Shown here one piece after another: positions 33,620 through 41,712 of a stretch of 55,944 nucleotides of DNA. The DNA is taken from the NCBI GenBank assembly GCA_030601885.1, contig JAUWAU010000040.1, positions 1 to 55,944 on the forward strand. Direction: 5' to 3'. A model generated the notes under the pieces. It ran no database searches, had not been told where the DNA came from, and saw only the letters and a program-made list of their open reading frames with translations. The first letter of the stretch is position 1. Each line of letters starts with the position of its first letter. The position numbers and the translations under genes are program-made. The stretch is from Armatimonadota bacterium. GTDB taxonomy: Bacteria; Armatimonadota; Zipacnadia; JAUWAU01.

Positions 33620-34547
33620 GCTCTGTCCCTCCTTGGGCCTCCGTGGCGCGCGCCGCCATTATTGCCTCGTACTCCAGCGGATGATGCTTTATCATTTCCT
33701 CCTTATCGATCTTGCCCGTCCACCACGCCCAGCTCATGGGGAAGCGATCGGGGTTGAAGTGCACGTTATAGAAGTGCCAGATTACGATCGCCAGTGTGGC
33801 CAGGAGCGCCTCGTCACTGTGGGCCTCCTTGGCTATGTCCACCGCCAGCTTCGGGAGAAAGCGCATGGTTTGATCTTGGAACCACAGCAGCGCCCCGGAC
33901 AGGATCATCACCACGGAGCCCCAGTACACCGCCCAATAGTCGAACTTCTCGATGTAGCTGAAACGGCCGAACCGGGCCGGCTCGCGGCTGAAGCCCACGA
34001 AGTACTTGACGTTCCCGATCACGTCGAGGACGTCCCTAAGCCGCGGAAAAAGGTGTCGCCACTGTTCTCGGCCCTCGCGTGAGAAGGCAATGTAGCCCAT
34101 GTGGAACGCGGAGACCGCGATCAGCCCGGCGGCGCCGATCCTGTGCAGAATGCCGCTAAAGTGTATGCCGTGCGTTACGCCGAAGAGCAGCTTGGCGAAG
34201 ACGGAGTCGGGGAACTTCAGTGGCAGGCCGGTAATGATGAGGATGATGCAACTGGAGAACAGAATGATGTGCTGGATCCTCATCACCAGCGTCAGGCGCT
34301 CGAATTCCTCCTCAGCCACCTCGTCCGCTGCCGCCTCGGCCCGCCGAGCAGCTCGAATCCGTCGCCTTCGCAGCTCCCGCCGCACTCTCGCGGGGACCCG
34401 CCGACGGATGACGTCTGCCATCTCCCGCTTCAGCTCTGCCTTGATCTCGGCGAGCGCTTCCGCGGGTAACTCGGAGTCCAGTTCGTCCAGTGCTTCCTGG
34501 AGGGTGCCATCCAGGTCGTCGTCTGTGCTTTTGGGATCAGAAGCCAC
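33579..34547 (-). CDS. FdnI-like membrane cytochrome b with charged N-terminal extension (module A)
   Basis: 322 residues. The core (about 85-290) has four to five membrane helices of the formate dehydrogenase/hydrogenase gamma-subunit type. Candidate heme ligands are the His residues in MRIQHIILFSSCIILIITG, GILHRIGAAGLIAVSAFH and IVIWHFYNVHFNPDRFP. Such subunits carry two b hemes and exchange electrons with menaquinone. The first 80 residues are hydrophilic and strongly charged, with an Arg-rich run (RVRRELRRRRIRAARRAE), predicted cytoplasmic and helical. The gene lies between a 9-heme cytochrome gene and the 32-heme gene, which is translationally overlapped. I infer a quinone-oxidising or quinone-reducing module. 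Confidence 0.87.
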   Translation of the reverse strand: MASDPKSTDDDLDGTLQEALDELDSELPAEALAEIKAELKREMADVIRRRVPARVRRELRRRRIRAARRAEAAADEVAEEEFERLTLVMRIQHIILFSSCIILIITGLPLKFPDSVFAKLLFGVTHGIHFSGILHRIGAAGLIAVSAFHMGYIAFSREGREQWRHLFPRLRDVLDVIGNVKYFVGFSREPARFGRFSYIEKFDYWAVYWGSVVMILSGALLWFQDQTMRFLPKLAVDIAKEAHSDEALLATLAIVIWHFYNVHFNPDRFPMSWAWWTGKIDKEEMIKHHPLEYEAIMAARATEAQGGTEREASAPPDHQQAS

Positions 34548-34579
34548 CTGTGGGCTGCAGCCTTTCTCAGTGCGCAGAG

Positions 34580-35677
34580 CTACCGGGTCGGCCTCGATCT
34601 ATGCCGGCGCAGAAGATCCAGCGCGATGTGGCCCACGAGCGCACACATGGTCAGGATCGTCAGCCACTTGAACCCGGAACTGATGTAGTACAGCATCGGC
34701 GAGGCCTCGCGCGATACCACGACGTGAATCTTGCCCTTGGCGAAGTTCGGGTTAGCCCCTCGATGGCACTTGCCGCACGTGCGGGGGAGGTTGTTGACGT
34801 GCACTGACGACAGCGGATCAGCAGAGGGGCGACAGTCATGCGCCGTGTGGCAGCTTGCGCAGTTTGCCACCGTTGTGCTGCCGTACTGATTGGCGACCCC
34901 ATGGTAGCTTTCGCGATAGGTGTAGTACTGCTCGGTAGGCACGCCGTACTTCGCCATGATTCCTTCGGCGGCATGGCAGTGCGAGCACGTCCGGACGACA
35001 CCACGCGGATTCACACTGGAGTTGACGTCATCAACGGCGCGGATATTGTGCTCCCCATGACAGTCGGTACAGATCGGCACGTCCGGGCTCCCCTGCCGCA
35101 GGGCCCTCCCGTGCACGCTCTCTCGGTAGTCCGAGTAGATCGCCAAATGGCACCGGCCGCAGGTCGCCGGGATCTCGGATCGATTGATCGGCGAGGCCGG
35201 ATCAGTGGGTGGGAGCACGCGGTGGGCGCCGTGACAGTCCTGGCAAGTGGGCGCCCGCGCATTGCCTCGTTCGAGAGCGGCTTTGTGGACGCTCTCGCGA
35301 TACTGGGCCGATTTCTCCGCGAAGGTCGCACCGACGATCTTGTCCACGTAATGGCAGCGGCGGCAATTCACCCGCGCAATGGACTCGGCATGTGGAATCT
35401 CCCGGACATCATCATGGCAGTCAGTGCACATCCTGCCCTTATGTGCGGACGCCGCCAGATCCGCCGCGTCAACGTGTAGGCTCAGCGTCCGCCCGTCGGC
35501 CGTTGTCCTTGCCAGATCCCTCTTTGCGTGACACGCCATGCAGATGGCGTTGTCTGCCGGGCTGAGGAGTTTCACCGGTGTGGCGGCGCTCGGGCGCACA
35601 GGGGCGGCGAGGCCCGCGCAGAGAAGAGCGGCGAGCAGCAATCCGCGTGCGACTCCGAGAGGCCTCGACGGCGTCAT
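34580..35677 (-). CDS. nine-heme membrane-anchored cytochrome c (module A)
   Basis: 365 residues with nine CXXCH motifs. The signal peptide is GVARGLLLAALLCAGLAAP; a C-terminal membrane helix (FKWLTILTMCALVGHIALDL) contains a His that could be a heme ligand. The repeated pattern CxDCHGxHxI...P and RESVHGxA between hemes is the cytochrome c3/doubled-CXXCH style shared with the 7- and 11-heme proteins here. A soluble multiheme head tethered next to an FdnI-like cytochrome b is the arrangement of Geobacter CbcL, but split over two genes. The start overlaps the preceding cytochrome b gene by 4 bases, so modules A and B are one transcription unit. Confidence 0.9.
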   Translation of the reverse strand: MTPSRPLGVARGLLLAALLCAGLAAPVRPSAATPVKLLSPADNAICMACHAKRDLARTTADGRTLSLHVDAADLAASAHKGRMCTDCHDDVREIPHAESIARVNCRRCHYVDKIVGATFAEKSAQYRESVHKAALERGNARAPTCQDCHGAHRVLPPTDPASPINRSEIPATCGRCHLAIYSDYRESVHGRALRQGSPDVPICTDCHGEHNIRAVDDVNSSVNPRGVVRTCSHCHAAEGIMAKYGVPTEQYYTYRESYHGVANQYGSTTVANCASCHTAHDCRPSADPLSSVHVNNLPRTCGKCHRGANPNFAKGKIHVVVSREASPMLYYISSGFKWLTILTMCALVGHIALDLLRRHRSRPTR

Positions 35678-36450
35678 GGAGCGCCGCCACCCTCCGAGGC
35701 TTGCGGACCCGTTGGGGCCGTTGTGCCTGTTGCAGTGTCACTCGGCGGCGCGCCGGTGATGGCCTCGTATTCCAGAGCGTGATCGGCGCGCATTTGCTGT
35801 TCGGAGATCTTGCCGGTCAGCCACACCGTGCTCATGGGGAATACGCCGGGGCGCAAGTGGACATTGTACAAGTGCCACACAATGATCGCGAGGAACCCGA
35901 AAACCGCCCCCCGGCCATGAACGATCCATGCGACATCGAGCCAGATCTTCGGTAGTGTCAGCATGACTTGATCGTGAAGCCACATTGCCAATCCACTGAG
36001 GATCATCATCCCGCATCCCAGGCCCACCGCCCAGTACTGCAGCTTCTCGACGTAGCTGAAGTGGCCGAAGCGAGGGCCCTGGGTGGCGAGGCCCACGTAC
36101 ATCCGCATCGCCTGACGGACCTCGCGAAGGTCCTGCACCCGCGGCAGCACCCGCAGAAAGTCATCGTGCGCTCGCCGTGATAGCATCACGTATAGCAGGT
36201 GCCACGTGCAGAGCCCCATCAGTACGATGGCGCCGCCGCGGTGTAGGGAAGCGCGCACAGATGCGCCCCCGAGTAACTTCACCGTCGCTTCCCCCATACT
36301 CCCTCCGTGAAACAGCACCGGCAGCCCGGTAATGACGAGCACAACGCAGGCTACCAGCAACACAAGGTGCTGCCCCCGCTGGCTCAGTGTCAGTCGATCG
36401 AACTGCCGGTCGGCAGTGGTCGCTGCCTCTTCGGCCGCATGGCGCGTCAA
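35674..36450 (-). CDS. FdnI-like membrane cytochrome b (module B)
   Basis: 258 residues with the same fold as the module A and C cytochromes b: RGQHLVLLVACVVLVITGLP, SLHRGGAIVLMGLCTWHLLY, YWAVGLGCGMMILSGLAMWL and IIVWHLYNVHLRPGVFP. His residues in helices 1, 2 and the last helix fit two b hemes. It is the most diverged of the three and lacks a long N-terminal extension. A C-terminal tail rich in Thr, Ala and Pro follows. It is 4 bases after the 11-heme gene and overlaps the 9-heme gene, so it is the core of module B. No giant cytochrome follows directly; it may share the one in module A. Confidence 0.87.
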   Translation of the reverse strand: MTRHAAEEAATTADRQFDRLTLSQRGQHLVLLVACVVLVITGLPVLFHGGSMGEATVKLLGGASVRASLHRGGAIVLMGLCTWHLLYVMLSRRAHDDFLRVLPRVQDLREVRQAMRMYVGLATQGPRFGHFSYVEKLQYWAVGLGCGMMILSGLAMWLHDQVMLTLPKIWLDVAWIVHGRGAVFGFLAIIVWHLYNVHLRPGVFPMSTVWLTGKISEQQMRADHALEYEAITGAPPSDTATGTTAPTGPQASEGGGAP

Positions 36451-36454
36451 CGCG

Positions 36455-37825
36455 TCAACCCCCTCGCCGTTTCCGCCCGGCTCGCCGTCTCCAGGCGATT
36501 AGATCGAGCACGATGTGCACCAGGAAAGCCCCTCCTAATGCGGCGATGAAGATCGTATAGAAGACTCGTACGGCGAACACGCCCACATCGCGCTTCCTCG
36601 ACGGCTGCAGATGGACGCTGCCGAGGGCGAAGTTCTGTCCCGCGCCGGGGTGGCATCGGCCGCAGGTCCGCGGGATGTTCTGAGGGTTCACGGCCGACCG
36701 AGGATCGCTCGACGGCAGCACATCGTGCACACCGTGGCACGTGCCGCAGTTGGCGACCTTGGCGTCGCCATACTTGCTCGCCACGCCGTGGTAGCTGCCC
36801 AGGTACGTTGCCATGCGGTTGCCCGGCAGGCCATACTTGGTCTGCAGCGTCTCGTCCTCGTGGCAACTGCCGCACGTCTGGGCCACATGGGTCGGATACA
36901 CCGATGACTCCGGGTCCGTGGGTCGCCTGATGGCATGTTCGCCGTGGCAATCGGTGCACACGGGGGCATCGGCGATTCCCGTCGCACTTGCCATGCCGTG
37001 AACGCTGCGGGCATAGGCCTTGTAGATGCCGACATGACATTTGGCACACGTGCTGGGAATGTGCGCCCGCGCAGCCGGCGAGCGCGGATCGGTGACTTTC
37101 CTGATGTCGTGGGTGCCGTGGCAGTCGGTGCACACCGCCGCCACAACCAGCCCATCAGTCGCCAGCCCCTGGCCGTGCACGCTCGCCCGGTATTGCTTCA
37201 CCCCGCGCCCGCTCGCCAGCCCGTACGCCGCTCTAAAGCGCGGCTCCGCGTGGCATGTGGCGCAAAGTGCTGGGATATTCATCCGATACGTGGGCGACTC
37301 GGGATCGGATGCCGGGCGGATATCGTGAGTCCCATGACAGTCCGTGCAGGCCGGCGCCGTCACGGCGTGGGCCAACGGCGGCTGGGTTTCGCCAGACCCA
37401 AAGGCTCCAGCTTCGCCCATTTGGCCGACGATGTCATGACAACGATCGCAACGCACCTGCTGTTCTGTGGGTTCGTGTGGAACTGTCTCGATATCGGTGT
37501 GGCAATCCGTACACTGCTGCTTCGCATGCACCGAGGCTGCGAGGACGCTCTCGTCCACGTGCACCGATTCCTGAGCGCTCCCCGCTGAGGTCCGGCTGAT
37601 CGTCGGCGCACTATGGCACATGAGGCATTCCCGGGTCTCCGCGCGCGCGGAAGCCACGAGAAGAAGCAACTGGCCGGCGGCCAGTGCCACAAGGTTCAGC
37701 ACTCCGACGCGGCCAGCGCGCCGCTGCTGGTTCCGTGTAGGCGTGCGCTTGTGTGGGGAGAGAGTGAGGCGCGCACGCCATGCTCCCTCTCGGCTCGAGC
37801 CGTGGATGTCTCCGCTCAAAGCCAC
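36455..37825 (-). CDS. eleven-heme membrane-anchored cytochrome c (module B)
   Basis: About 456 residues with 11 CXXCH motifs. A signal segment VLNLVALAAGQLLLLVASARA comes before the first heme. The repeated blocks VCTDCHGTHDIR and SVHGxxxA occur between hemes, and the C-terminal helix is FYTIFIAALGGAFLVHIVLDL. It is the largest of the three doubled-CXXCH anchored cytochromes and seems to have one or two extra repeats. The start is uncertain: GTG 37825 has TAGGAG seven bases upstream in the mRNA but leaves about 40 residues before the signal peptide; ATG 37909 and a later GTG are alternatives. It is the first gene of the A/B operon. Confidence 0.85.
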   Translation of the reverse strand: MALSGDIHGSSREGAWRARLTLSPHKRTPTRNQQRRAGRVGVLNLVALAAGQLLLLVASARAETRECLMCHSAPTISRTSAGSAQESVHVDESVLAASVHAKQQCTDCHTDIETVPHEPTEQQVRCDRCHDIVGQMGEAGAFGSGETQPPLAHAVTAPACTDCHGTHDIRPASDPESPTYRMNIPALCATCHAEPRFRAAYGLASGRGVKQYRASVHGQGLATDGLVVAAVCTDCHGTHDIRKVTDPRSPAARAHIPSTCAKCHVGIYKAYARSVHGMASATGIADAPVCTDCHGEHAIRRPTDPESSVYPTHVAQTCGSCHEDETLQTKYGLPGNRMATYLGSYHGVASKYGDAKVANCGTCHGVHDVLPSSDPRSAVNPQNIPRTCGRCHPGAGQNFALGSVHLQPSRKRDVGVFAVRVFYTIFIAALGGAFLVHIVLDLIAWRRRAGRKRRGG

Positions 37826-38156
37826 GACGATGCTCCTACAGACCCGCGGCGTGGTCTCTCTCACCGCTCGGTGCCTCTGGGCACTTCGGCCAGCCATACC
37901 CGGGAACACATTGTCAGCTAGTACGAGCCCCGCCGCGATGAGAAGGTGTACCGCTTACATTAGTAGATACATTGGATTACTCTATTATCTATTCCACGTC
38001 AATGGCTGGGGTTCCTCTAGGAGAATACGAGGGGACAGGTCAATCGTGGTCAGTCAAGGCCCTACGAGGGGAAGCGCAAGCCCTCGGACGCAGTCCGGAG
38101 CGGGAGAAAAAACTGAAATGGCCGGCCGACATCAGCACTGAAGCCAGGCGAAGCCG
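37826..38156. other. AT-rich intergenic region between cytochrome operons
   Basis: This 331-base gap separates two minus-strand cytochrome operons. Around 37950-38005 the sequence is strikingly AT-rich compared with its surroundings. It probably holds the promoter of the A/B operon. On the minus strand a TTGACG is present, but at 17 bases it has only TAATCC, so I do not call a promoter. Confidence 0.4.
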
Positions 38157-39509
38157 TCATTTGGCCTCCTTGAAGTCGGCGTGGCACACGGCGCAGAAGT
38201 CTACGCCGTGGCACAGAATGCACGCCGGGCTCCTCTCATTGGCCGCATCGCCGTGCTTCAGCGCGAATCCTTCAATGTGGGACGTCGGCGCGGCGTCCTT
38301 GTGGCACATCTGGCATAGTTCCGTTTCGTGGCACTGGGCGCACGCCGCGCTCTTCTCGGCCACCGCGGAGCCGTGACCGGCCAGGAAGTTGTCCGGGTGC
38401 GGCATTGGGAGCTTGTGGCAGCTCGTGCAGTACGCTTGCGGGTGGCACTTCCGGCATGCCGCACTCAGCCTGGCGCCGTACTCGCCGTGCTGGGCCGGCC
38501 ACTGCTCCTGGTGAGGCACCTCTATCTCATGGCAGTCGGCGCAGTATGACGCCTCGTGACACTGTATGCAGGCGGCCGGGTCCTCCGTGCCCGCAGATTT
38601 GTGCCAGGGGAGCCACTCCGTGGGGTGGGGGATGGGCGCCTTGTGACAGTCATCGCAGTAACCGGATGTGTGGCATACGCTGCACCGATCGGGCGCACGC
38701 TGCGCCGGCGCGCCGTGCTCGGGCATCCAGTCGGCCGCGTGCGGATTGCGCTCCGTGTGGCATTTGTCGCAGAATTCGTCGCTGTGGCACTTGGTGCAGC
38801 GCGCCTCGTCGCCCCTGGACGCGGCGGCGTGCGCGCGCAAGTAGTTGCTTGGGTGTGGCATCGTTACCTGATGGCACTCGTCGCAGTAGGTTTGCTGGTG
38901 GCATTGATAGCAGGGCCCCAGTTTCGTAAGCGCACGCCTCCCGTGCGGCGCACCGCCCCAGCCGGCCGGATGCGGCATAGGGAGCTTATGGCAGTCGTCG
39001 CAGTAGCTGTTCTCGTGACAACTCCGGCACTGAGCGCGACTGCTGAGCCGCTTGCCGTGCGTCCGGAGAAACCTGGCGTCGTGGGACGCCGGCTTGATCG
39101 CCGCCATCTTCGAATGGCACGTCCGGCAGCGATCATCGGCGCGCTGGCCGTCGTGACACTCCAGACATGTGTCCATCTCCGGCGCGATACGCTCGGTGTG
39201 TCCCGTCACCTGGTGACACACGTGGCAGTGGGCGCCGCGGCGGAGGTGCGCGCGATGGGAGAAGATGATGCCGCGCTGCGCCTCGTCCAGCGTTATTACG
39301 TTGTGGCACTGGAAGCAGGGGAGCCCTTTGAGCTCCACGGGCAGAGCGCCCGGGACGGCTGGCGTGCGCTGGGCGGGGCGCTTGGCCACTGTGGGCCTGG
39401 GTGTCCGGGTCCGGCGGCTCGCGCTAGCCCACCAGCCCAGCGCGAATACGCCGCCAGTGAGGAAGAGCACGGCAGCGACCCAGCGCGCTCTTGGTCGAGC
39501 CCGGCTCAC
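38157..39509 (-). CDS. giant multiheme cytochrome c, 20 heme motifs, tandem diheme repeats (module C)
   Basis: 450 residues with 20 CXXCH motifs. An N-terminal anchor or uncleaved signal (WVAAVLFLTGGVFALGWWA) precedes four more widely spaced hemes, followed by eight pairs with fixed spacing CXXCH-x4-CXXCH. Most pairs are followed by PH and then an aromatic residue and a second His. The last two pairs (CAQCHETELCQMCHKDAAP and CILCHGVDFCAVCHADFK) are nearly the same as the end of the 32-heme protein, so the two are recent paralogues of different repeat number. GTG 39509 overlaps the cytochrome b stop by 4 bases. It is inferred to be periplasmic and to take electrons from the module C cytochrome b pair. 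Confidence 0.9.
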   Translation of the reverse strand: MSRARPRARWVAAVLFLTGGVFALGWWASASRRTRTPRPTVAKRPAQRTPAVPGALPVELKGLPCFQCHNVITLDEAQRGIIFSHRAHLRRGAHCHVCHQVTGHTERIAPEMDTCLECHDGQRADDRCRTCHSKMAAIKPASHDARFLRTHGKRLSSRAQCRSCHENSYCDDCHKLPMPHPAGWGGAPHGRRALTKLGPCYQCHQQTYCDECHQVTMPHPSNYLRAHAAASRGDEARCTKCHSDEFCDKCHTERNPHAADWMPEHGAPAQRAPDRCSVCHTSGYCDDCHKAPIPHPTEWLPWHKSAGTEDPAACIQCHEASYCADCHEIEVPHQEQWPAQHGEYGARLSAACRKCHPQAYCTSCHKLPMPHPDNFLAGHGSAVAEKSAACAQCHETELCQMCHKDAAPTSHIEGFALKHGDAANERSPACILCHGVDFCAVCHADFKEAK

Positions 39510-40366
39510 CCCTCCGTCCCCCCGTCATCTGATTCGTGCCTGTCTTGCTCGCGAACGATGCGCTGATACTCGAGCGGATGGTGCTTGATCATGTCCTCCT
39601 TGCTCATCTTGCCGGTCCACCAGGTCCAGCTCATGGGGAATCGGTCGGGGTTGAAGTGCACGTTGTAGAAGTGCCAGATGACGATGGCCAGCACGGCCAG
39701 GAGCGCCTCGTCACTGTGGACCTCGTGAGCCACGTCTATCGCCAGTTTAGGGAGAAAGCGCATCGCCAGCTCGTGAAACCAGAGTACGGCCCCTGACAGG
39801 ATCATTATCACGCTGCCCCAGTAGACCGCCCAGTAATCAAACTTCTCGAAGTAGCTGTACCGAGCGAACTTGGGCTGCTCCGGGGTTATCCCCAGGAAAT
39901 AGCGCAGATTGTCGAGCAGGTCGCGTACATCCTTGACTCGCGGCAAAAGGTGTCGCGACTGCTCTCGTCCCTCGCGGGTGAACGCGATATAACCCAGGTG
40001 AAAGACAGCCAGGGCGATGAGGCCTCCGGCCGCTAGGCGGTGCAGGATACCTGGGAGCCAGACGCCCTGTGTCAGGTCGAAGTATAGCCCGGAGAAAGCG
40101 GAGCCAGGATACCGCAATGGGACGCCCGTGACAATGAGGATGATGCAACTCAGAGCGAGAACGATGTGCTGCACCCTCATGAGCAGCGTCAGGCGCTCGA
40201 ACTCCTCAGGCGCTTCCCCTGCGGTCGCCGGGCGCTGTTGGCTGGCCCGAGCGCGGCGCCCTCCGTGCCCACGATCCATCGTGGAGCTATCGTCCAACAC
40301 GTCCTCTCGTGTCTGCCGAGGGGCGGCTTCCAACTCGTCGTCGCGGCTCTTGTCGTCAGATCCCAC
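39506..40366 (-). CDS. FdnI-like membrane cytochrome b (module C)
   Basis: 286 residues, close paralogue of the module A cytochrome b: MRVQHIVLALSCIILIVTGV, GILHRLAAGGLIALAVFHL, YWAVYWGSVIMILSGAVLWF and IVIWHFYNVHFNPDRFPMSW. The N-terminal 60 residues are hydrophilic, shorter and less Arg-rich than in module A. His residues in helices 1, 2 and 5 are the b-heme ligand candidates. Gene order (7-heme, cytochrome b, 20-heme) matches that of module A (9-heme, cytochrome b, 32-heme), so A and C probably arose from duplication of the whole module. Confidence 0.88.
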   Translation of the reverse strand: MGSDDKSRDDELEAAPRQTREDVLDDSSTMDRGHGGRRARASQQRPATAGEAPEEFERLTLLMRVQHIVLALSCIILIVTGVPLRYPGSAFSGLYFDLTQGVWLPGILHRLAAGGLIALAVFHLGYIAFTREGREQSRHLLPRVKDVRDLLDNLRYFLGITPEQPKFARYSYFEKFDYWAVYWGSVIMILSGAVLWFHELAMRFLPKLAIDVAHEVHSDEALLAVLAIVIWHFYNVHFNPDRFPMSWTWWTGKMSKEDMIKHHPLEYQRIVREQDRHESDDGGTEG

Positions 40367-40401
40367 GTGTATCAGCTACGGCCTTTCTCGCTTAGATAAC
40401 G

Positions 40402-41346
40402 CTACTCAGAGCGTGGGCGTCTGGCCCGGCGCATCAGGTCGAGAGCGATGTGGCCGCACAGCGCCGTCATGACCACGATCGTCAGCCACTTAAAGCCCGG
40501 GCGAACGTAATACAGCAGCGCCGACCGCTCCCGGGAGGCTACCACGTGGATCTTCCCCTTGGCGACGTTGGGGTTAGTCCACCGATGACACTGGCCGCAC
40601 GTGTGGGGCAGGTTGCCCGGGTAGACAGAGGACATAGGGTCGGACGGCGCTCGCACATTGTGGGCCCCATGGCAGCTTGCACAATGGGCCACCGTTGCGC
40701 TGCCGTACTGCTGGGCGATGCCATGATAGCTCTCGCGGTATGTGTAGTATTGCTCGGCGCGCACAGCGTATTGTTCGATGATCTCTGCGCCAGCGTGACA
40801 GCTTGCGCACGTGTTCACGACCGCAGTCGGATGCACTGTAGACTGCAGATCATCTGCCGCTCGCACGTAGTGTTCGCCATGGCAGTCAGTGCAAACGGGC
40901 ACGTCCGCGTTGCCGGCAAGCGCGGCCTGGCCATGAACGCTGTCCCGGTATTGCTCGAACTCCGTCTCGTGACAGATAACACACGACGCCAGCGCGACCG
41001 GCTGGTTCGTGGGCATGTCTTTGAGCGCCTTCATAGCGGCCTGCAGCGTGGCATCACCGATAGCGGCGCGCCGGTGACCGCCCTCGGCCATGTCGCGATG
41101 ACACGCGCTGCACTCCTGCGTACCGTGGACTGAGTCGAGGAACTCCTTCTCATCCACAAACAGTGAAATCCACTCGCCGTCTTCCCATGCCATGCCGAAC
41201 TCGCCGACACCGTGGCATGCCAGGCACTCGGCTGTCGTTGGGCCCGTGTGCTCCGGCCCTGTAGCGTTCGCGCGTACGGGGCCGGAGAGCGCGGTGACTG
41301 CGAGGAGTATCAAAAAAGCGCGAACGGCCATGACCCCCTGTACCAT
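40402..41346 (-). CDS. seven-heme membrane-anchored cytochrome c (module C)
   Basis: About 314 residues with seven CXXCH motifs. Signal peptide MAVRAFLILLAVTALSGPVRA follows the chosen start by five residues. The C-terminal membrane helix is FKWLTIVVMTALCGHIALDL with the same His as in module A. Its last four hemes align closely with the last four of the 9-heme protein (YTYRESYHG, CASCHGAHNVR, LPHTCGQCHRWTNPN, AKGKIHVV). ATG 41346 has AGAGG a few bases upstream in mRNA; ATG 41331 is nearly as good. The gene is divergent from the 6-heme c554-like gene, with a CRP/FNR-like palindrome between. Confidence 0.87.
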   Translation of the reverse strand: MVQGVMAVRAFLILLAVTALSGPVRANATGPEHTGPTTAECLACHGVGEFGMAWEDGEWISLFVDEKEFLDSVHGTQECSACHRDMAEGGHRRAAIGDATLQAAMKALKDMPTNQPVALASCVICHETEFEQYRDSVHGQAALAGNADVPVCTDCHGEHYVRAADDLQSTVHPTAVVNTCASCHAGAEIIEQYAVRAEQYYTYRESYHGIAQQYGSATVAHCASCHGAHNVRAPSDPMSSVYPGNLPHTCGQCHRWTNPNVAKGKIHVVASRERSALLYYVRPGFKWLTIVVMTALCGHIALDLMRRARRPRSE

Positions 41347-41486
41347 CGTGCCTCTGAGTCGCGATCGGCTGTGCTGCCGCCAAGTGGGTTTCTCCATCGT
41401 GGAGGCCGGCGCCTTCTTCGCGCACCTCCTAAAGATGCTACAGGATCCGATGCGGGCTGCTCTGACCTGAGACACCCACGCTGCGA

Positions 41487-41502
41487 AGTGACTAATATCA
41501 CA
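41487..41502. promoter_or_regulatory. CRP/FNR-family-like operator candidate
   Basis: AGTGA-CTAATA-TCACA (41487-41502) matches the TGTGA-N6-TCACA consensus in nine of ten positions. It lies 140 bases upstream of the minus-strand 7-heme gene and about 210 bases upstream of the plus-strand 6-heme gene. A CRP/FNR-type regulator controlling both sides is plausible; no regulator gene is in the cluster. Confidence 0.45.
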
Positions 41503-41712
41503 GACGCGAATGGGCATAGGAGAGGAAGATTCGGGCAAACTAAGGAATGAGGATCGAAATGCTAGAGTTTCAGCGGACGTATCGATACTGGGTGGTCGCT
41601 AACCGTGGAGCATTGGCGGGCGCCATTGAGAGTATTGCGCGCGCAGCTCCTGCCTGCTCATGAAGAAAGCAGATAGATTCACCTCCTGTCAGTCCATGAA
41701 AGGGAGCTTTGG

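Noticed and set aside
31430..33757. A 775-codon open frame antisense to the 32-heme cytochrome
   Set aside because: It is the mirror of a GC-rich gene with periodic codons; its translation is repetitive Val/Ala/Leu/Arg without domain features, while the opposite strand has 32 perfect heme motifs.
37950..38010. Possible promoter with TTGACG in the AT-rich gap
   Set aside because: At the proper 16-18-base spacing only TAATCC or similar is found, so no -10 box is supported. I report only the AT-rich region.
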